A DNA stretch of 64,000 bases from Erigeron canadensis (lineage: Eukaryota > Streptophyta > Magnoliopsida > Asterales > Asteraceae): NCBI RefSeq assembly GCF_010389155.1, contig NC_057769.1, positions 10,292,735 to 10,356,734 on the forward strand, written 5' to 3'. The notes under the pieces are model-generated. The model ran no database searches, had not been told where the DNA came from, and was given only the letters and a program-made list of their open reading frames with translations. The position numbers were made by a program, and so were the translations under genes. Positions 1 through 12,313 of this stretch are shown here, in pieces (positions within the stretch are counted from its first letter, which is position 1; each line of letters starts with the position of its first letter).

Positions 1-402
1 GTTCATTTTTTGATAGTATGTTTGTTTTTTGGTTGTTTGATTAAAATGTTTGTGTATGATATATAGTAATTATAGAAGTCAGAAAAAAGAATTAAAAAAA
101 ATAATAATAGCCGCTACTAGCGTTCAAATTTGAATAAAAACAAAAAAAAGTCACAAAATACGCTCCCAACGTTCACTAGCATTGGCCAAATATAGCCGAT
201 CCAACTTGTTGATCTAACTTTCTAATGCTTGTCGATACACATGCTAAATGGTAACCAAAGAGTCGATGCTTGCCAAACCAACTTTCCGATAAAATACACC
301 GACTGCACCCTTGTCCATTAGAACATACTTAAAGGAATAATAAAAAAAAACACATACGGTTTTAAAATTACATTAATTACCTAGTGGTTGCCTGGTGGCC
401 AG
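1..402. other. AT-rich intergenic DNA
   Basis: I see no gene, splice-supported exon or terminal-repeat structure here. The stretch ends at the left border of the first hAT-like element. Confidence 0.5.
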
Positions 403-1077
403 TAGGGGTGTTCGTGGTTTGGTTTTGACTAAATCTCAAACCAAACCGACATTTCCAGTTTCAACATATATTAAACCAAACCAGACTAAGTATGTTGTTT
501 AACCAGACCAAATCAAACCAAACCATGTAAACCGGTCCGGTTTGCCTGTTCGACGGTTTCAAGATCTTTTTTTCATCTCCAAATAAATTATGCGTTTTTT
601 TCGTATTAATAATTTTTTTTTCATTTTTTGTTATCACACATAAAAGAAGTCAGGAACTCTGTAATCTTAATATTAATAAAAACATTGACACAGTTACAAA
701 TACCTTGTGTTTTATACTTATAAAATATGAAATATTAAAAGTGATGGGGTCTTAAGGCTTAATATTTTGATCTTTGAGTGGAAATATAATGAAGAAACGA
801 AGCTTAAAAGATAAAAAGATAAAGTCAAACTAAGAAAGTATGAAAGTAAAAGTAAGTTTATACAAATATATTAGTGTATATATATACATATATATTTTTG
901 GTCCGGTCCGGATTTTAACGGTTAACTGTTTACTAAAACCGTAACTGGACCAAGGAACCCGGTTTTTCAAAGCTTAAACCGTCGGACCAGATTTTAACAA
1001 CTCAATCCGACCAAACCAATCCAAATAACCCGGTTTGGTCCGATTTTCACGGTTTGACAGTTTGATGAACACCCTTA
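403..1077. mobile_element. hAT-like non-autonomous element, CCGGTTT-rich
   Basis: The left end reads TAGGGGTGTTCGTG. The right end, reverse-complemented, reads TAAGGGTGTTCATC, so the two form imperfect terminal inverted repeats. The flanks are the related strings CTGGTGGcCAG and CTGGTGGgtCAG, which look like a target duplication with small changes. The interior has no coding capacity. Both ends are dense in direct and inverted copies of CGGTTT/AAACCG-type words, with AT-rich DNA between them. The ends resemble those of the elements at 1355, 23107 and 54914. The exact border is uncertain by about 3 bases. Confidence 0.65.
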
Positions 1078-1354
1078 CTGGTGGGTCAGTAGGACTGTGG
1101 GAGTGCACGATCAAAATTAGTAAAATGTTTAGTCTTCACTTATAGAGTCTTGATCTAGTTCCACTGCGATCACTATGAGGATACAGGAATGAAAAAGGAT
1201 CTCACAATGTAAAATTCTAGGGGCTGTGTTTGGGCTTCGATCATCTGGGCCGAGTATCGATGGGCTAATGCTGAGATGGGCTTATAAAGTAGTAATTTCG
1301 ACAAACTTGCTAATTATTACTCTTATAAGTTTCAAAGAGTTAACGGGCTTAAAT

Positions 1355-2117
1355 TAGGGATGGTATCCGTGCTAATACCCTACCGATACCGAAAATACCG
1401 TAACCGAAAAACCCTAAAATCCTCAACCGAATACGGTTCCGAACTCTCGATACCGGTACCGGTTTGGTATCGGTTTCGGTATCGAGATTTTCGGTTCCCT
1501 ACCTATTTGATACCAAATTTGCCAAAAAAGAAAAAAAAAATCTTTACGCTAGGCTCTTATTGTCTTACTTAGATCATCTTTTTACATATTACTTCGTATA
1601 TGTACAACATTACTCGTCAAAGGAACGAACTTGGTTTACTATCTCTTCTGATATTACTTTTACATGTGCACAGCCCTCTGTCAGGTTAATAAAAGCATTT
1701 CAAAATCAAATAACTACTCGTGGGTTATGGCAAGTAGAATGAATTTTTATCTTCTTTTATATTTAAACTTCAACCTATCTATATGCTTGACAAAGAGAGA
1801 AGCTTTTGAAATGTGTAGGAAATTATGATGTTACACACTTTTGCAGTTAGATTAAATGGAAGAGAGCATTGTTATAACTTGTAAGTCAAATAAAGTAATT
1901 CGGTAATTATATCATTAAAGTGTCAGTATACTAGTATCATATATCTTTCAAACAAATCGATATTCACATTCGGTTTCCCCGTAACGAACCGGTGCCGAAC
2001 CGAATTGTACCGAAACCGAATATGTCTCAAATCAAGAACCGGTACCCATACCGAATCCCCATCGGTACCGAATTTCGGTGTTCGGTTTCAGTTTTTCATT
2101 ATATTTGCTCACCCCTA
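1355..2117. mobile_element. hAT-like non-autonomous element, CGGTACCG-rich
   Basis: The left end is TAGGGATGGTATCC and the reverse complement of the right end is TAGGGGTGAGCAAATA. They are flanked by GCTTAAAT and GCTAAAAT, an 8-bp target duplication with one mismatch, as expected for hAT elements. Both arms are packed with degenerate CGGTACCG, CCGATACCG and TTCGGTTTCGG words. Short open frames inside are by-products of these arrays, not genes. Confidence 0.7.
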
Positions 2118-2897
2118 GCTAAAATCAACTGGTAATTACTTAGTCACTAGTTTGGACATTTTTACCTATACCGCCATACCGGTTTGAAACCTAGCTGGAT
2201 CTTATAAGATTTTTCTCAATGATATAAACCATCCATAAGTTTAGTGTCTTTCTATGAGAAAAAAAAAAAAAGTTTCAAACATTAATAAATACTGCAAGAA
2301 ACTCCTCGAGAAATTCTTTATCTCCACATGTAGGCTTTATAGTTATTCATGTTCATATTTCTAAAAAAAATATGGAAAAAAGCACCTAAACATGACAAAC
2401 ATAACAATTTTGAGAATGAAAATGATAAATCCTTTTAAAGATTGGCTAAAACTCCTCCTAATATTATAAGAAAGTGACATGTGGTATCCATTAATTCTCT
2501 TTCCTAATTTTACCCATGATTTTTTCACATGTCATTATCTCATGGCCAAGAGGATTTTTAGGTTATTTAGTTAGGAAGATCAATCAACATGTTACTTATT
2601 ATATCCAAATTACTAAATTGAAATTTCTAGTTAAGAAAACTATCCGGTAAAAATCATAAGCAATTCTAATAGTCATAGATTAAAGTATTAACATAGTAAC
2701 AAAAAGAACATTTGATGTAGAATTGCAATCTGATGTTTTTAGTTATATGATTTACAAGATCATAAATACTCGAAACTATATCTTTTTTGACAAAGAAGAG
2801 ACAACTAAGACAGTCTTTAACTTCATAACTAGCACAACCCACATTTCAAACAAATCATACACATCTTATAGCATGAGACTACAACACACAAAATATT
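2118..2897. other. Intergenic DNA downstream of the WEB gene, with MITE-like relic
   Basis: There is no gene. Around 2440-2600 a stretch with the word TTTTTTCACATGTCATTATC is shared in opposite orientation with 5815-5845, so both are probably copies of one small degraded MITE family. The last part is presumably the 3' untranslated and polyadenylation region of the minus-strand gene that ends at 2898. Confidence 0.45.
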
Positions 2898-5392
2898 CTA
2901 ATCCTCGGTGCATGAGTGTCGCGAACCTATGCAAGGTTTCTTCTTCTTCTTGCTCGGTTTTGTCACCAGAAATGAAATCCGACCAAATCCAAACTTCTTC
3001 CTCTTTCCTGAACGGCGCTTCCCATTGCCACCATCGTCACCACCACCATTGATATTGCTAACATTAGTAGGTTTGCTCAACATTTGGGCCAAAGAAACGT
3101 TCCTTTTTATCTCACTTTTTTCTGAATATTCATCTGTTAATAGCAACTTTCGGCTCAAAATCTGCCCAATCGACATCGTGGGCCTGAAAACAGGACCCGA
3201 CACATTACTTCCCAAATTGGCTCCATTGACATCCAACAAACGAGCATTGGCCTTGCTTGAGGAATTCTTGAACTTGGTTGAGTTTTGAACTGTTGACTTT
3301 CTTCTTTGACCATGATCTGATCGCCATTTTCTAAGTGCTTCTTCTGCTTTCAACTTGCCTTTATTAGCAACCTCTACTTTACTCAAAGCTTCTTCAAGAA
3401 CCCTCTGGCTGTGTTTCACTTCTTCCGTTGCTTTATCGACCCTATTCAAGATTTCTGACTTAGATAACTCCGATTTGTTAACTTTAACCATTGAGTCATT
3501 GACTTGGCTAACTAAAGCTTCATCGGCCTCTTGAGCTTTTAACTTTAGAGACATGTATTCTTCAAAAGAAAGAGTCACGCCTTCGCCTTCAGATAAAGTT
3601 TGACTTTTTGATATTGACTTTAGCTCAGCCCTTGCAAGAGCTTCACTTGCTCTCGCTGCTTCCTTCAACTTCCTAGCAGCAATTAGTCGAATTTCAGCTG
3701 TTTTAATCTTTCTTTTTGTTTGTTTGATTTGATTCGTTGCTTTTACAACTTCACATTTAGCTACCTCTCCTACTTTCTTGAATTGTTCTGTCTCTGATGT
3801 CAATCTATGAAGCTCCCTAGGAAAGTCAATCTCTTCTTTAAAAGGTGAACTACTCGACGCATTTGAAGATAATCTTTGACGGGTTTTCTCAAGTTCAGAT
3901 CTTTCTTTCTCAATCTCTTTGTTGTATGTTTCCACAATGGCTCTAATATCTGCAAGATCAGTTGTTGTTCGTGTTAGGTTAAGTTTAGCTTGATTTAATT
4001 CCATCAAGATGAATCCTGGAGCCGAAGAAGGACACTTTAAGTCTGATTCCAAGTCGTTTTTGTCATCCCCCCTTGCTGGTTTTTCATAATGTCCGTCCTT
4101 TACAGCTTCATTGACTTTAGCTGATTCTTTCTGCAGCTTCAATTTCAATTCTTCAACAGTCACTTTTGTTGCTTCGAGTTCTTTCAAGACTTGAAGTGTT
4201 TCCCTTTCTTTAACCATCAGATCGTTTGCTAACTGCACCGCCTGCTCTTCTGCTTTTGCTGCATCAAAGACTTCATCAATGCCATTCTGTAATCACATAA
4301 CCATAAGTCAATACACAATCTTATCAGTTTGACTTTTATGGTCAGACAAAGTAAGTTTTCATTCTCAAAGATGCATCAAAGACTTCATCAATGCCATTCT
4401 GTAATCCCATAACCATATGAGAAGTCAACACAAAATCTATCAGTTTAACTATTAAGGTCAACAAAGTAAGGTTTCATTCTCAATAATATATACATACATT
4501 TCATCTAAATTACATAAACCAACTTCAAATGGTTTGCAGCATTTGTAACTAAAAGTACATAAATATTCACATTTTCTACAAAACCAATACAAAAAGAAAG
4601 ATTTCTGAAAAATAAATATCTCTATTTGTAAGACGAATCATAATGAAAAAGCAAAAATAACTATAAAACTACAACTTTTTCTAGTTATTTATTCTTATTT
4701 CCTACACATGAACAAGTAGACACCCAAAATTTAATATTGGCAATATGAGGAAAATCTGGAAGTTAATTTATACTAGCAACAAGAAAAGTCTTATCTTTAT
4801 GATCAGAAGCGTAGCCACGACGACCAATTAACAGGTTCAAAAACTAGTAACAATTATGTTTAGTTTCAGCAGTTTCTTTTTTTTTTTTTTTTGTTAAATT
4901 TGCTTTTAAATCACCCTAAAATTACACTTAAAGTCGAATTTTTTTCGCACTCGTAATGTTTTAAACCAATATTAGCATAGTGACACTTATGACTTGCAAA
5001 AAGAAAGTCAAAAACATATAACAATAACAATACACTTCACATTTTCACAATATTAACACAATGTCTCTACTATTAAACAATGATTCTACACTTCACAATA
5101 ATAACCACCTTACATAACAAACCAACAAATAAAAATCATACATATTAACACAATAAAAAAATAAATAAACTATTTGAACCTCATGGATGCAGTCTTTTTG
5201 ATGGGGTTTCCAGAACCCGATTCCACCGAATCGGGTCACGGCTTCTTTGACAGACTCAAATGGGGCAGAGGTATCAACTTCCCCTCTCAAAACACCACCA
5301 TTGGTTTGCTTTTGCTCCAGACCCCTTTCACATAATCCTGACCCGACTACATTGTGCCCACCCGAATGAAATGCTGCTTCAGTTTCATCCAT
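2898..5392 (-). CDS. WEB family coiled-coil protein (At2g38370-like)
   Basis: Two exons join in phase 0. Exon 1 is 5392-5180, with donor GAG|GTTCAA. Exon 2 is 4286-2898, with acceptor TTACAG|AATGGC. The product has 533 residues. Residues 43-62 (APFESVKEAVTRFGGIGFWK) are the N-terminal signature of the WEB/PMI2 (WEMBL) family. A long heptad-rich coiled coil runs from about residue 75 to 370. Residues 440-452 (PTMSIGQILSRKL) are a conserved C-terminal block, and the tail is very basic (about 494-523, several KKK/RKK clusters). Family members are cytosolic coiled-coil proteins; WEB1 itself works with PMI2 in blue-light chloroplast movement. The subgroup seen here is less well studied, so a role in organelle positioning is inference. 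The exon-2 splice acceptor lies in a tandem duplication (separate entry). Confidence 0.9.
4261..4484. repeat. Tandem duplication of the exon-2 splice acceptor region
   Basis: Positions 4261-4370 and 4373-4484 are about 110-bp direct repeats, offset 112 bp and diverged by several substitutions and small gaps. Each copy holds, on the minus strand, a pyrimidine-poor TTACAG acceptor followed by the same 27-base exon start. The functional acceptor is at 4287; the second copy is at 4399. Using the distal copy without further splicing would reach a TGA about 18 codons in. Confidence 0.85.
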
Positions 5393-6369
5393 AAGATTAA
5401 GAAAAAGCTGACAATGGAAACAAAAATATTAATAAAATGGGCCTAAATTAGATTTTTGTATTATTGTTTGTTTGGATCTGAAATGAAAAGAAAACAAAAT
5501 GAAATAAAAACACAAGTGAAGTGAGACAATATGGGGTTTAGGAATGAGGGGTTAAAAGTTAACGTTATTTGGGTGGATTTTTTTAACTTTTTTTTTTTTA
5601 AATATTGGGGAAAGTGTATGTAACGGCTCAATTTCCCTCACAAACAAAACAAAACCAAGATCAGCTTTAGGATTTAGCTTTTCGATACTAGTATCGTGTC
5701 CTTTTTTTTTTTTTTTTTTTTTTTTCTTTTTAACCTTTTTATTTATAGTGTGTCCAGTTAATGGATAATGATAAATAAATCTTATTGGTATGCCTAAAGA
5801 TATGTCTAATAGTAAGATAATGACATGTGAAAAAATCAGGGAGCAAGATTAAGAAAGAAAATTCGTGAAATTCACATGTTAATTTTTTAAAGTTTTAGGT
5901 TGATTTTTAGGCATATGAGTTAGATTGACTAATAATTTTTCCCAGTTAATTGATTCTTAGTTTGTTAGTTATATATCTTTAAAAAAAGTTTTTTGTGCGT
6001 CCCATTAATTGTTTTGCTTCTAAGGTAATAGCCTAGTACACGGTTAAAGACTTTTTCACTTTGTAGTTTATTCCTAGAGGTTATGGGTTCTAAATTTATC
6101 ACATGCAAATGTGGTGAGGGGCCTTAGCAATGCTATATTCATCTTCACATGGGAGAGTAAACCCTTTAGGGCATTGCCAAGATTTGAACTCGGCATGGGC
6201 GCATCAAAGTTGGGGGTGTTAGTCATTTATCCGATCTGCCTTTCAAAAAAATAATTTGTTTTCGCACGGGGTTTTTATGAAAGCAATCGCTCTACTTTTT
6301 AGTAGAGTCAATATTGTTTATATCTCACATTCTCCATACCTTACAGAGATTGAATCTAGTTGTTACTTA
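5393..6369. other. Promoter side of the WEB gene and intergenic DNA
   Basis: No gene is seen. The first few hundred bases should contain the 5' untranslated region and promoter of the minus-strand WEB gene. A T-run of about 25 sits at 5702-5726. The stretch around 5770-5940 has inverted ends (left GGTATGCCTAAAG; right, reverse-complemented, CATATGCCTAAAA) and shares a word with 2500-2540, suggesting a degraded MITE. Confidence 0.45.
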
Positions 6370-7826
6370 GGGGATGCCTGGTTGGCGATTTTGGAAGGTA
6401 AGTAATGGGAAAGATAATGAATACATATGTTTGATAGTAGTAAGGAAAGGTATTCAATACTTAAAAGTGGTCATTGGAGTATTACCCAATAAATTGGGGG
6501 TTAAAATAATCACTACCCCGCTAATCTTTTCTTTTTCTTCCCTTCTTCTCTTTTCTCTACCTATCCGGCCACCACTGCCACCTATATATACACACACGTT
6601 GATGATTCCTCAATTCTTTTTATTATTTTTACGGTAAAATTAAACCTTAAACTATATATATACACGTTGATTCCTTAATTCTTTTTCTAGTTGTTTCTTG
6701 ACTCCAATCCTCACATAACGATCATCCATCAAAACCATTTGTTGCTGTCTAGTTTGGTGTGCACCGTTTAAATTATATATATATATATATAGGTAAAGTT
6801 ATTTTGAGCACTTTTTTTTGCGAGAACTTTTGAAAACTTTTCAAATCAAACCCAACCGATAATTATTCTTTACATAAAAATTGTTTTTTGATTGTTTCTG
6901 AATAACTTATTTGTAATTTTAAAGTTTATAAAACTGTGTGGAGCATGGATTATCATCCATTGTACAATTATGTGGAGATTTGAATTTTTGATCACATGTG
7001 CACGAATATTGCTATGATCACATATATGCAAGTCGATCACATGTAATCATAGCAATATTCGTGCACATGTGATCAAGAATCCAAATCTCCACATAATTGT
7101 ATAACGGATGATTATCCATGTTTCCACACAATCATAAACTTCAAAATCACACATAAGTTATTCAGATAATAATCAAAAAATAATTTTCATATAAGGAATA
7201 ATCATCGGTTGGACTTGATTTGAAAAGTTCTCAAAAGTTATCGCAAAAAAAAGTTTGCCAAAATAACTTTTCAATATATATTATATATATAAATATATGC
7301 ATGTTTCCTGTTTTTTTTTTGTTTTTTTTATCATCATGTACACATTCTTTTGATAGTTAAAAAATTCGGTTACTACTTTATTCATATATCAACATATATG
7401 AGTTTGTCGTGTATGTATATATGTGTATATGTAATATGTGTATGGTGGCCGGAAGAAATATAGTGACGGTGGCCGGTGATGAATTCCGATGGATGGTGGT
7501 TGAGATGTGTATTGTTAAAGAGAGGTGTGATGTGAGGGGTAAGATGTGGTGGTGGTTGAGATGATTTCTGGAAGAAATATAGGAGTACTATTATTATAAA
7601 TTTTGAAAAGCCAAATAGCATCGATCTAGTTTTCCTTGGAACAACTGAACACATAGATCTACTTTAATCATGTTTGTAAAATTTTTGTTGTATATATATG
7701 GACATATAGAGTATTAATCAGGCATGATTCCTTACTATAACCAAACAACAATAATACAATCAAAATATTTCTTAGTATTCCTTTCCCTTTCTCTTTTCCA
7801 TTCCTCTAAATGAACCAAACACCCCC
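6370..7826. mobile_element. Non-autonomous PIF/Harbinger (Tourist-like) element
   Basis: The ends are GGGGATGCCTGGTTGG and, reverse-complemented, GGGGGTGTTTGGTTCA. They are flanked by TTA on both sides, the 3-bp duplication typical of PIF/Harbinger. Subterminal sequence inside both ends is also related in inverted orientation (AAGGTAAGTAATGGG-like versus GGAAAGGAATAC-like). No transposase is encoded. About 480 bp of the 1.46 kb is a separate foldback element nested inside. Confidence 0.65.
6792..7272. mobile_element. Long foldback MITE nested in the Harbinger-like element
   Basis: The left half (about 6792-7020) and right half (about 7030-7272) are near-complete reverse complements along their length. 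Ends are GGTAAAGTTATTTTG and GAAAAGTTATTTTGG. The centre carries long perfect arms around GATCACATGTGCACGAATAT. Flanks are AT repeats, so a target duplication cannot be read reliably. The long-terminal-inverted-repeat form suggests a MULE-type or other foldback MITE. A transcript would fold into one hairpin of about 230 bp. Confidence 0.75.
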
Positions 7827-7829
7827 TTA

Positions 7830-8454
7830 TAAATCATTGTATAGTAAATTAAGGTTTTAGTGGTGTATGAGATTCTTTAGTCATAAACATTTCTATTTAT
7901 TTTGAGAAAATATGTTGTTATCTAACTTGAATAGTGATTATTCCTTATAATATAACCATATAAGCAGATGAGAAGTTATCAATAAAGTGTTTGTTCTTGC
8001 TTATGTATAGTAAGCAATAAACAAATGAAATAAGATTCCAAACATGCCTTATGCAGGTATTATTTTATTTTACGTTTTTGATTATACCATACCAATTATA
8101 AGTCATTCTAGCATTAGTGGGGTGACATAGGCTTTTGCCCTTTGAAAAGAAATCTAAAGTTCAATAGCTGATATTAATGTATCAAAAATTATAAATATAT
8201 TAGATTAGTTACCTTATTAATTTTTTTATTATTTTTTTTATAGAAACTATTTTTAAGCATATCAATTTTTGAAAAGAAAAGCCCAATTAACCATGAATGT
8301 CAAGTGTCGACTACCACATATAAACCAAGTTGTTGGAATTAGGAATATAAACCAAAAAACTATTGGGTCATATTGAAGGCCCACTAAAAGAAACCTACAA
8401 ATCCATTCCAATAACCCATAAAAGCCCACTATAATTTCCCCGGTACATTGGTAA
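7830..8454. other. Intergenic DNA
   Basis: AT-rich with no gene, splice-supported exon or recognisable repeat border. It lies between two Tourist-like elements. Confidence 0.4.
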
Positions 8455-8661
8455 GGGCCTGTTTGTTTTTTTAACCATTAAGTGAATGAATTGATTAAGT
8501 GACTGAATAAATAAGTAATGTTTGTATGGATTAAGTCAATACAAACATACAATTGTTTTTTATTTATTAAGTCAAAAAAACAAACACTTTTGATGACTTA
8601 ATGGATTAAATATTTTTATTAAGTCACGATTTAATTTATTAAGTCGAAAACAAATGTGACC
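8455..8661. mobile_element. Tourist-like MITE
   Basis: The ends are GGGCCTGTTTGTTTT and, reverse-complemented, GGTCACATTTGTTTT, with TAA directly outside each end. The 207-bp interior is made of repeated TTAAGTC/GACTTAAT words in both orientations. It is non-coding. Confidence 0.75.
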
Positions 8662-9136
8662 TAAGTAACCACTAGAAATACTAGGAATTCTTCAAACCAG
8701 AATGTCCATGATAATCTAATTATTAAACTACTCATTATATGATTTATATATCATCGGGACAAGATGGGCAACAAATCGTCAAATCATGTTCTCCATTATT
8801 CAAATTAATTACTAATATTAATTACCAACTTTATATTATAAATTGGTGACACTGACCACCAAGATAACCAAATCAATAACAACCGAAAAATCAATGTTAA
8901 ACTCTCAACCAACTAGAATAATATCATTCCATTTGTATCTTTCTATAAAGATATGGTTTTTTATGTCAACATGTTCCATTAATTTTGTAGAGTTTGGTGA
9001 TTTTATGCCAACAAGGACCCTTCTCTGTTGATTCTTAATTTCTCTTATTAATAATAGGATTAAAGCATGAACTAACTCATTCAAACGAATAAATATTAGA
9101 AAATAATTTAAATCAACTTGAGACGATATATCCTAA

Positions 9137-9400
9137 CACTGTGTTCTTGAGTTCATATTTAAAAGAAAAGAAAAGAATGGGGGATAGATGATTAGAAAAT
9201 AAGGGTCTTCTTCCTTTCCTTCCAAATCACTCCAAAAGTGGGATGATTGATTTTATACTAAAAAACTAAAATCTTCCATCCATTTCATTTCATATCATTT
9301 CACTTAATTCCTTACAAAAAACTCAAAAACACAAAAAGTTATAATATCTTTTAGTTTCTTTTCCTTTCCTTCTCAAATAAATCTCATCAAGAACATAGTG
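9137..9400. mobile_element. Tourist-like MITE
   Basis: The ends are CACTGTGTTCTTGAG and, reverse-complemented, CACTATGTTCTTGAT, with TAA outside each end. It is 264 bp and non-coding. The TAA duplication points to PIF/Harbinger mobilisation. Confidence 0.75.
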
Positions 9401-9403
9401 TAA

Positions 9404-10982
9404 CTGTTTTTTACTTTTATATAAGCCAAATTATAAGGCCCAAACCAGTCAAGTACGTTTTGCAGCCCACAACTGGACCCAGATTCCGTGTGTACCCCAA
9501 TATTTAATTAGTGATAGTTCCAAATATTTTAATGTTTATGGATTCAAATTGCACAAGTAATGTCCCTTTTTATATACAGTATTTATCGTTTCGGGAAATT
9601 TCTAACAAGCTATAATTTTTTTCTAATTGTCTAATCGTTACTCTTCAGCATATGTGATGCGGTAGTAAGACTTGTAATCGGCGAGACCCAATTCGGTACC
9701 CGGCCCGAATTGAATAATCTAGAATAATATAAAACAATCAAGATATTATATGCTTTATTTCCAAACCTTTTAGTTTCGTTTTAGTTTCCAAAATATTTAA
9801 TAGTTTATTAAATGTTTTGATTTCTTTATCATAATTCCCACTATCATAACAAGTATGTGTTAGCGTATGTGAATTTTTCAAATTGTCGGCATTCATTAAT
9901 GTAAATCAATGATAATTTGAAGAGTTGTTCTTCGTTATTCTTATAATCAACAGGTTTCAATTATTTATCTTATTTTTCTTGTTGCGTCAATATGCTTAGC
10001 ATAACCACACGTCCGCACTCAATGTGTGCATGAGTAATTAATTAGTAAACTCGTAATATACTTGCGTATCTAATAGACCACGAATCAGTATTTTTTTTAT
10101 TTTATTATTTTTTTTTCAGATAGAGTTTGCATCAATCATGACTGAAATGTTTTTGCCAAGTCTAAGCATTCAGTTCTATACTTGTTAAACGTTTTCTGAA
10201 TTGAAATACTTTTAAGCATTTAGATATCTATCAATTATTCTATGTAGTGTTGCATATTATCAAAGAAGTGAATTGGACCAACATCAACAAACCAGAGAGT
10301 GACATGTGTATACTAGGAAAGTAAGGTGCAAAGGATTTGCAAGGTTTTTTTCCCCAAACATGTAGCCGGGGAACGACATTAGCTAGCTAGGGAAGCCTCA
10401 GCGTATAATGGTGAAACTTTACACGTACCTAATTAGACAACAAGATATTAACCATGAGTCATTACAAGTATTCGGAGAAAAAAAAAACAAGGTATGTCAT
10501 ATCGGAAGATCGAACTCAAAACCTTGGGTAAAATCTAGTAATGTCTTTGACCAACTGGTTTGACCATCATTGGTGGTTTGCCGAGGATTAATATGAGGAG
10601 AATGGGGTTAAACACACTTGATTAAACATAACTACAGAAGGAACGCGGGAACTAAATTAAGGATTAGGGTTATATATTTATAGATTACGAGCATAATACC
10701 CTCACGTTGTTGCGAAATTTTGTTTTAGGGGTGACAATTTGTTATAAGGGTAAATATGGTAATTTAATGTTGTAATGTGTGGAGGGACATTTTGAAAACT
10801 ACAAATATGTTGAAAGGGGTTTTAGAAAGAAAAAAAAATATGCTTAATTTCATAAGCCATACTATAAATAAAAAACCCAAAACGATTTATAAAGGAGTAA
10901 AGATAAAGATTATTGTTACTATTATTATTATTATAAAAAAAGGCAGCTGGTATCCCGATCACTTTTTTGGTAATTAAACCAG
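9404..10982. other. Intergenic DNA
   Basis: No gene is supported. The DNA is AT-rich with scattered short frames that lack family similarity, codon bias or splice context. Confidence 0.4.
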
Positions 10983-11137
10983 ACTATTTGCAGCGATTAT
11001 CGCTGCAAATAGTGGTGTTTTTGTTCATATCAAACTATTTGCAGCGATTACTGACAGGGGGCCCGCTATTTTTTGCCAGATTTACCATTACAGACAGGGG
11101 GGTCGCACTATTTGCAACTACTATCGCTGCAAATAGT
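10983..11137. repeat. Cluster of 31-bp palindromes built on CTATTTGCAGCGAT
   Basis: 10983-11013 is a perfect 15+1+15 palindrome with arms ACTATTTGCAGCGAT. 11034-11050 repeats one arm. 11107-11137 is a second 31-bp palindrome whose outer 10 bp are perfect and whose centre has decayed. Between them GACAGGGGG occurs twice (near 11053 and 11093). The arrangement resembles subterminal repeats of a DNA transposon end, but I cannot name the family. Confidence 0.7.
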
Positions 11138-12313
11138 AGGTGTGGTCTAGAATAAAAAAATTGAAAAAAAAAGATATAGATAACCAGTGACAACATCTAT
11201 TTATAATTAACTGCTAACTGTTATCAATTAAGGTAAAAAAAACACAAAAACACTTTGTTTGATCACCGTGATGAACAACACCCCTCAAGCCACAACGCCG
11301 GCTATGGCCTGTGATGTGACATCACAACATGTTAAATCGCTCTCTCCACAACATGTGCTCTTTGTTTTTTCCATTAATAATCTAATTAGTATAAAATTTT
11401 CATTTTTGTTACGATGGGAACTTTCTACTGTAATATTGTTACGTTGATATATACTAAAACAAGTTAACAACGTCAATAAACGAAATCGTTGAAACTATAT
11501 ACATGTATTGAAAATGCCAATCTCTTTTATGCACCGAATTAATTTGTGATACGTATATGTACGTGTGACACATGCCACATGTTAAAGCCAACAATATTCA
11601 ACTAACTCATTTAATTTATTACATAACTACCCCATACATCATAATAACTATTTAGATACTTCCTTCCTTCCTTGTATGGGGTTCACAAAATTAAATAATA
11701 CTCCGGGTTCACAAAATTAAATAATACTCATCGATCTCTTTCTAAATTATATAGATCTGTTACTGCATCAAAATAGTAATCGGATCTCATGAACAATATA
11801 TTAGGTGTATTTGCTATATATCTGCTATATCATATCATATATTTATATAATTACGTAGAAAAGTGAAGGTGAGATTGTCTCACACTCTATTTATTGGGTA
11901 AACACATCTTGGTTTTTTATTGCATAAAAATCATGAGTTTCAATCATTTATTCATATTATTTTAAAAATATTTAAAAAATAATGTGTAAAGGGAGTGTAA
12001 GACAACACCACATTCAATTTAACCTCATCTCGTTGTAATGTACAAACATTATGCTAATTTTGTATATAACACTCTGATTGAAAGTTATTAAATACGGAGT
12101 ATGAAAATAGCTTACTATCTCCATACATTCATGTAATATATAGTAGATATTTAATATATGTATTTTTAGAAATATATATAAATAAATACCAACTATTCAT
12201 AACACAACTTGAAATGCTTGTATACTTCAACCTCCACACTTGCATACACTCCCTCTCTCCCCTTGCATTATATTACTCTCAACATCTTCTCCTAGCAATT
12301 AAAACCAAAAGAT
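11138..12313. other. Upstream region of the DUF688-like gene, with short repeats
   Basis: A direct duplication of about 25 bp (GGTTCACAAAATTAAATAAT...) lies at 11680-11730. A MITE-like segment at about 11866-12012 has inverted ends carrying TTGTCTCACACTC / TTGTCTTACACTC and resembles the intronic MITE at 59307. The last few hundred bases should include the promoter and 5' leader of the gene that starts at 12314. Confidence 0.5.

Noticed and set aside
1360..1742. Short open frames of 70 and 92 codons
   Set aside because: They are produced by the CGGTACCG word array in a hAT-like element and have no domain or splice support.
5702..5726. T-run as the poly(A) tail of a minus-strand retroposon
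   Set aside because: No target duplication or element body was found beside it; it may be a simple microsatellite.
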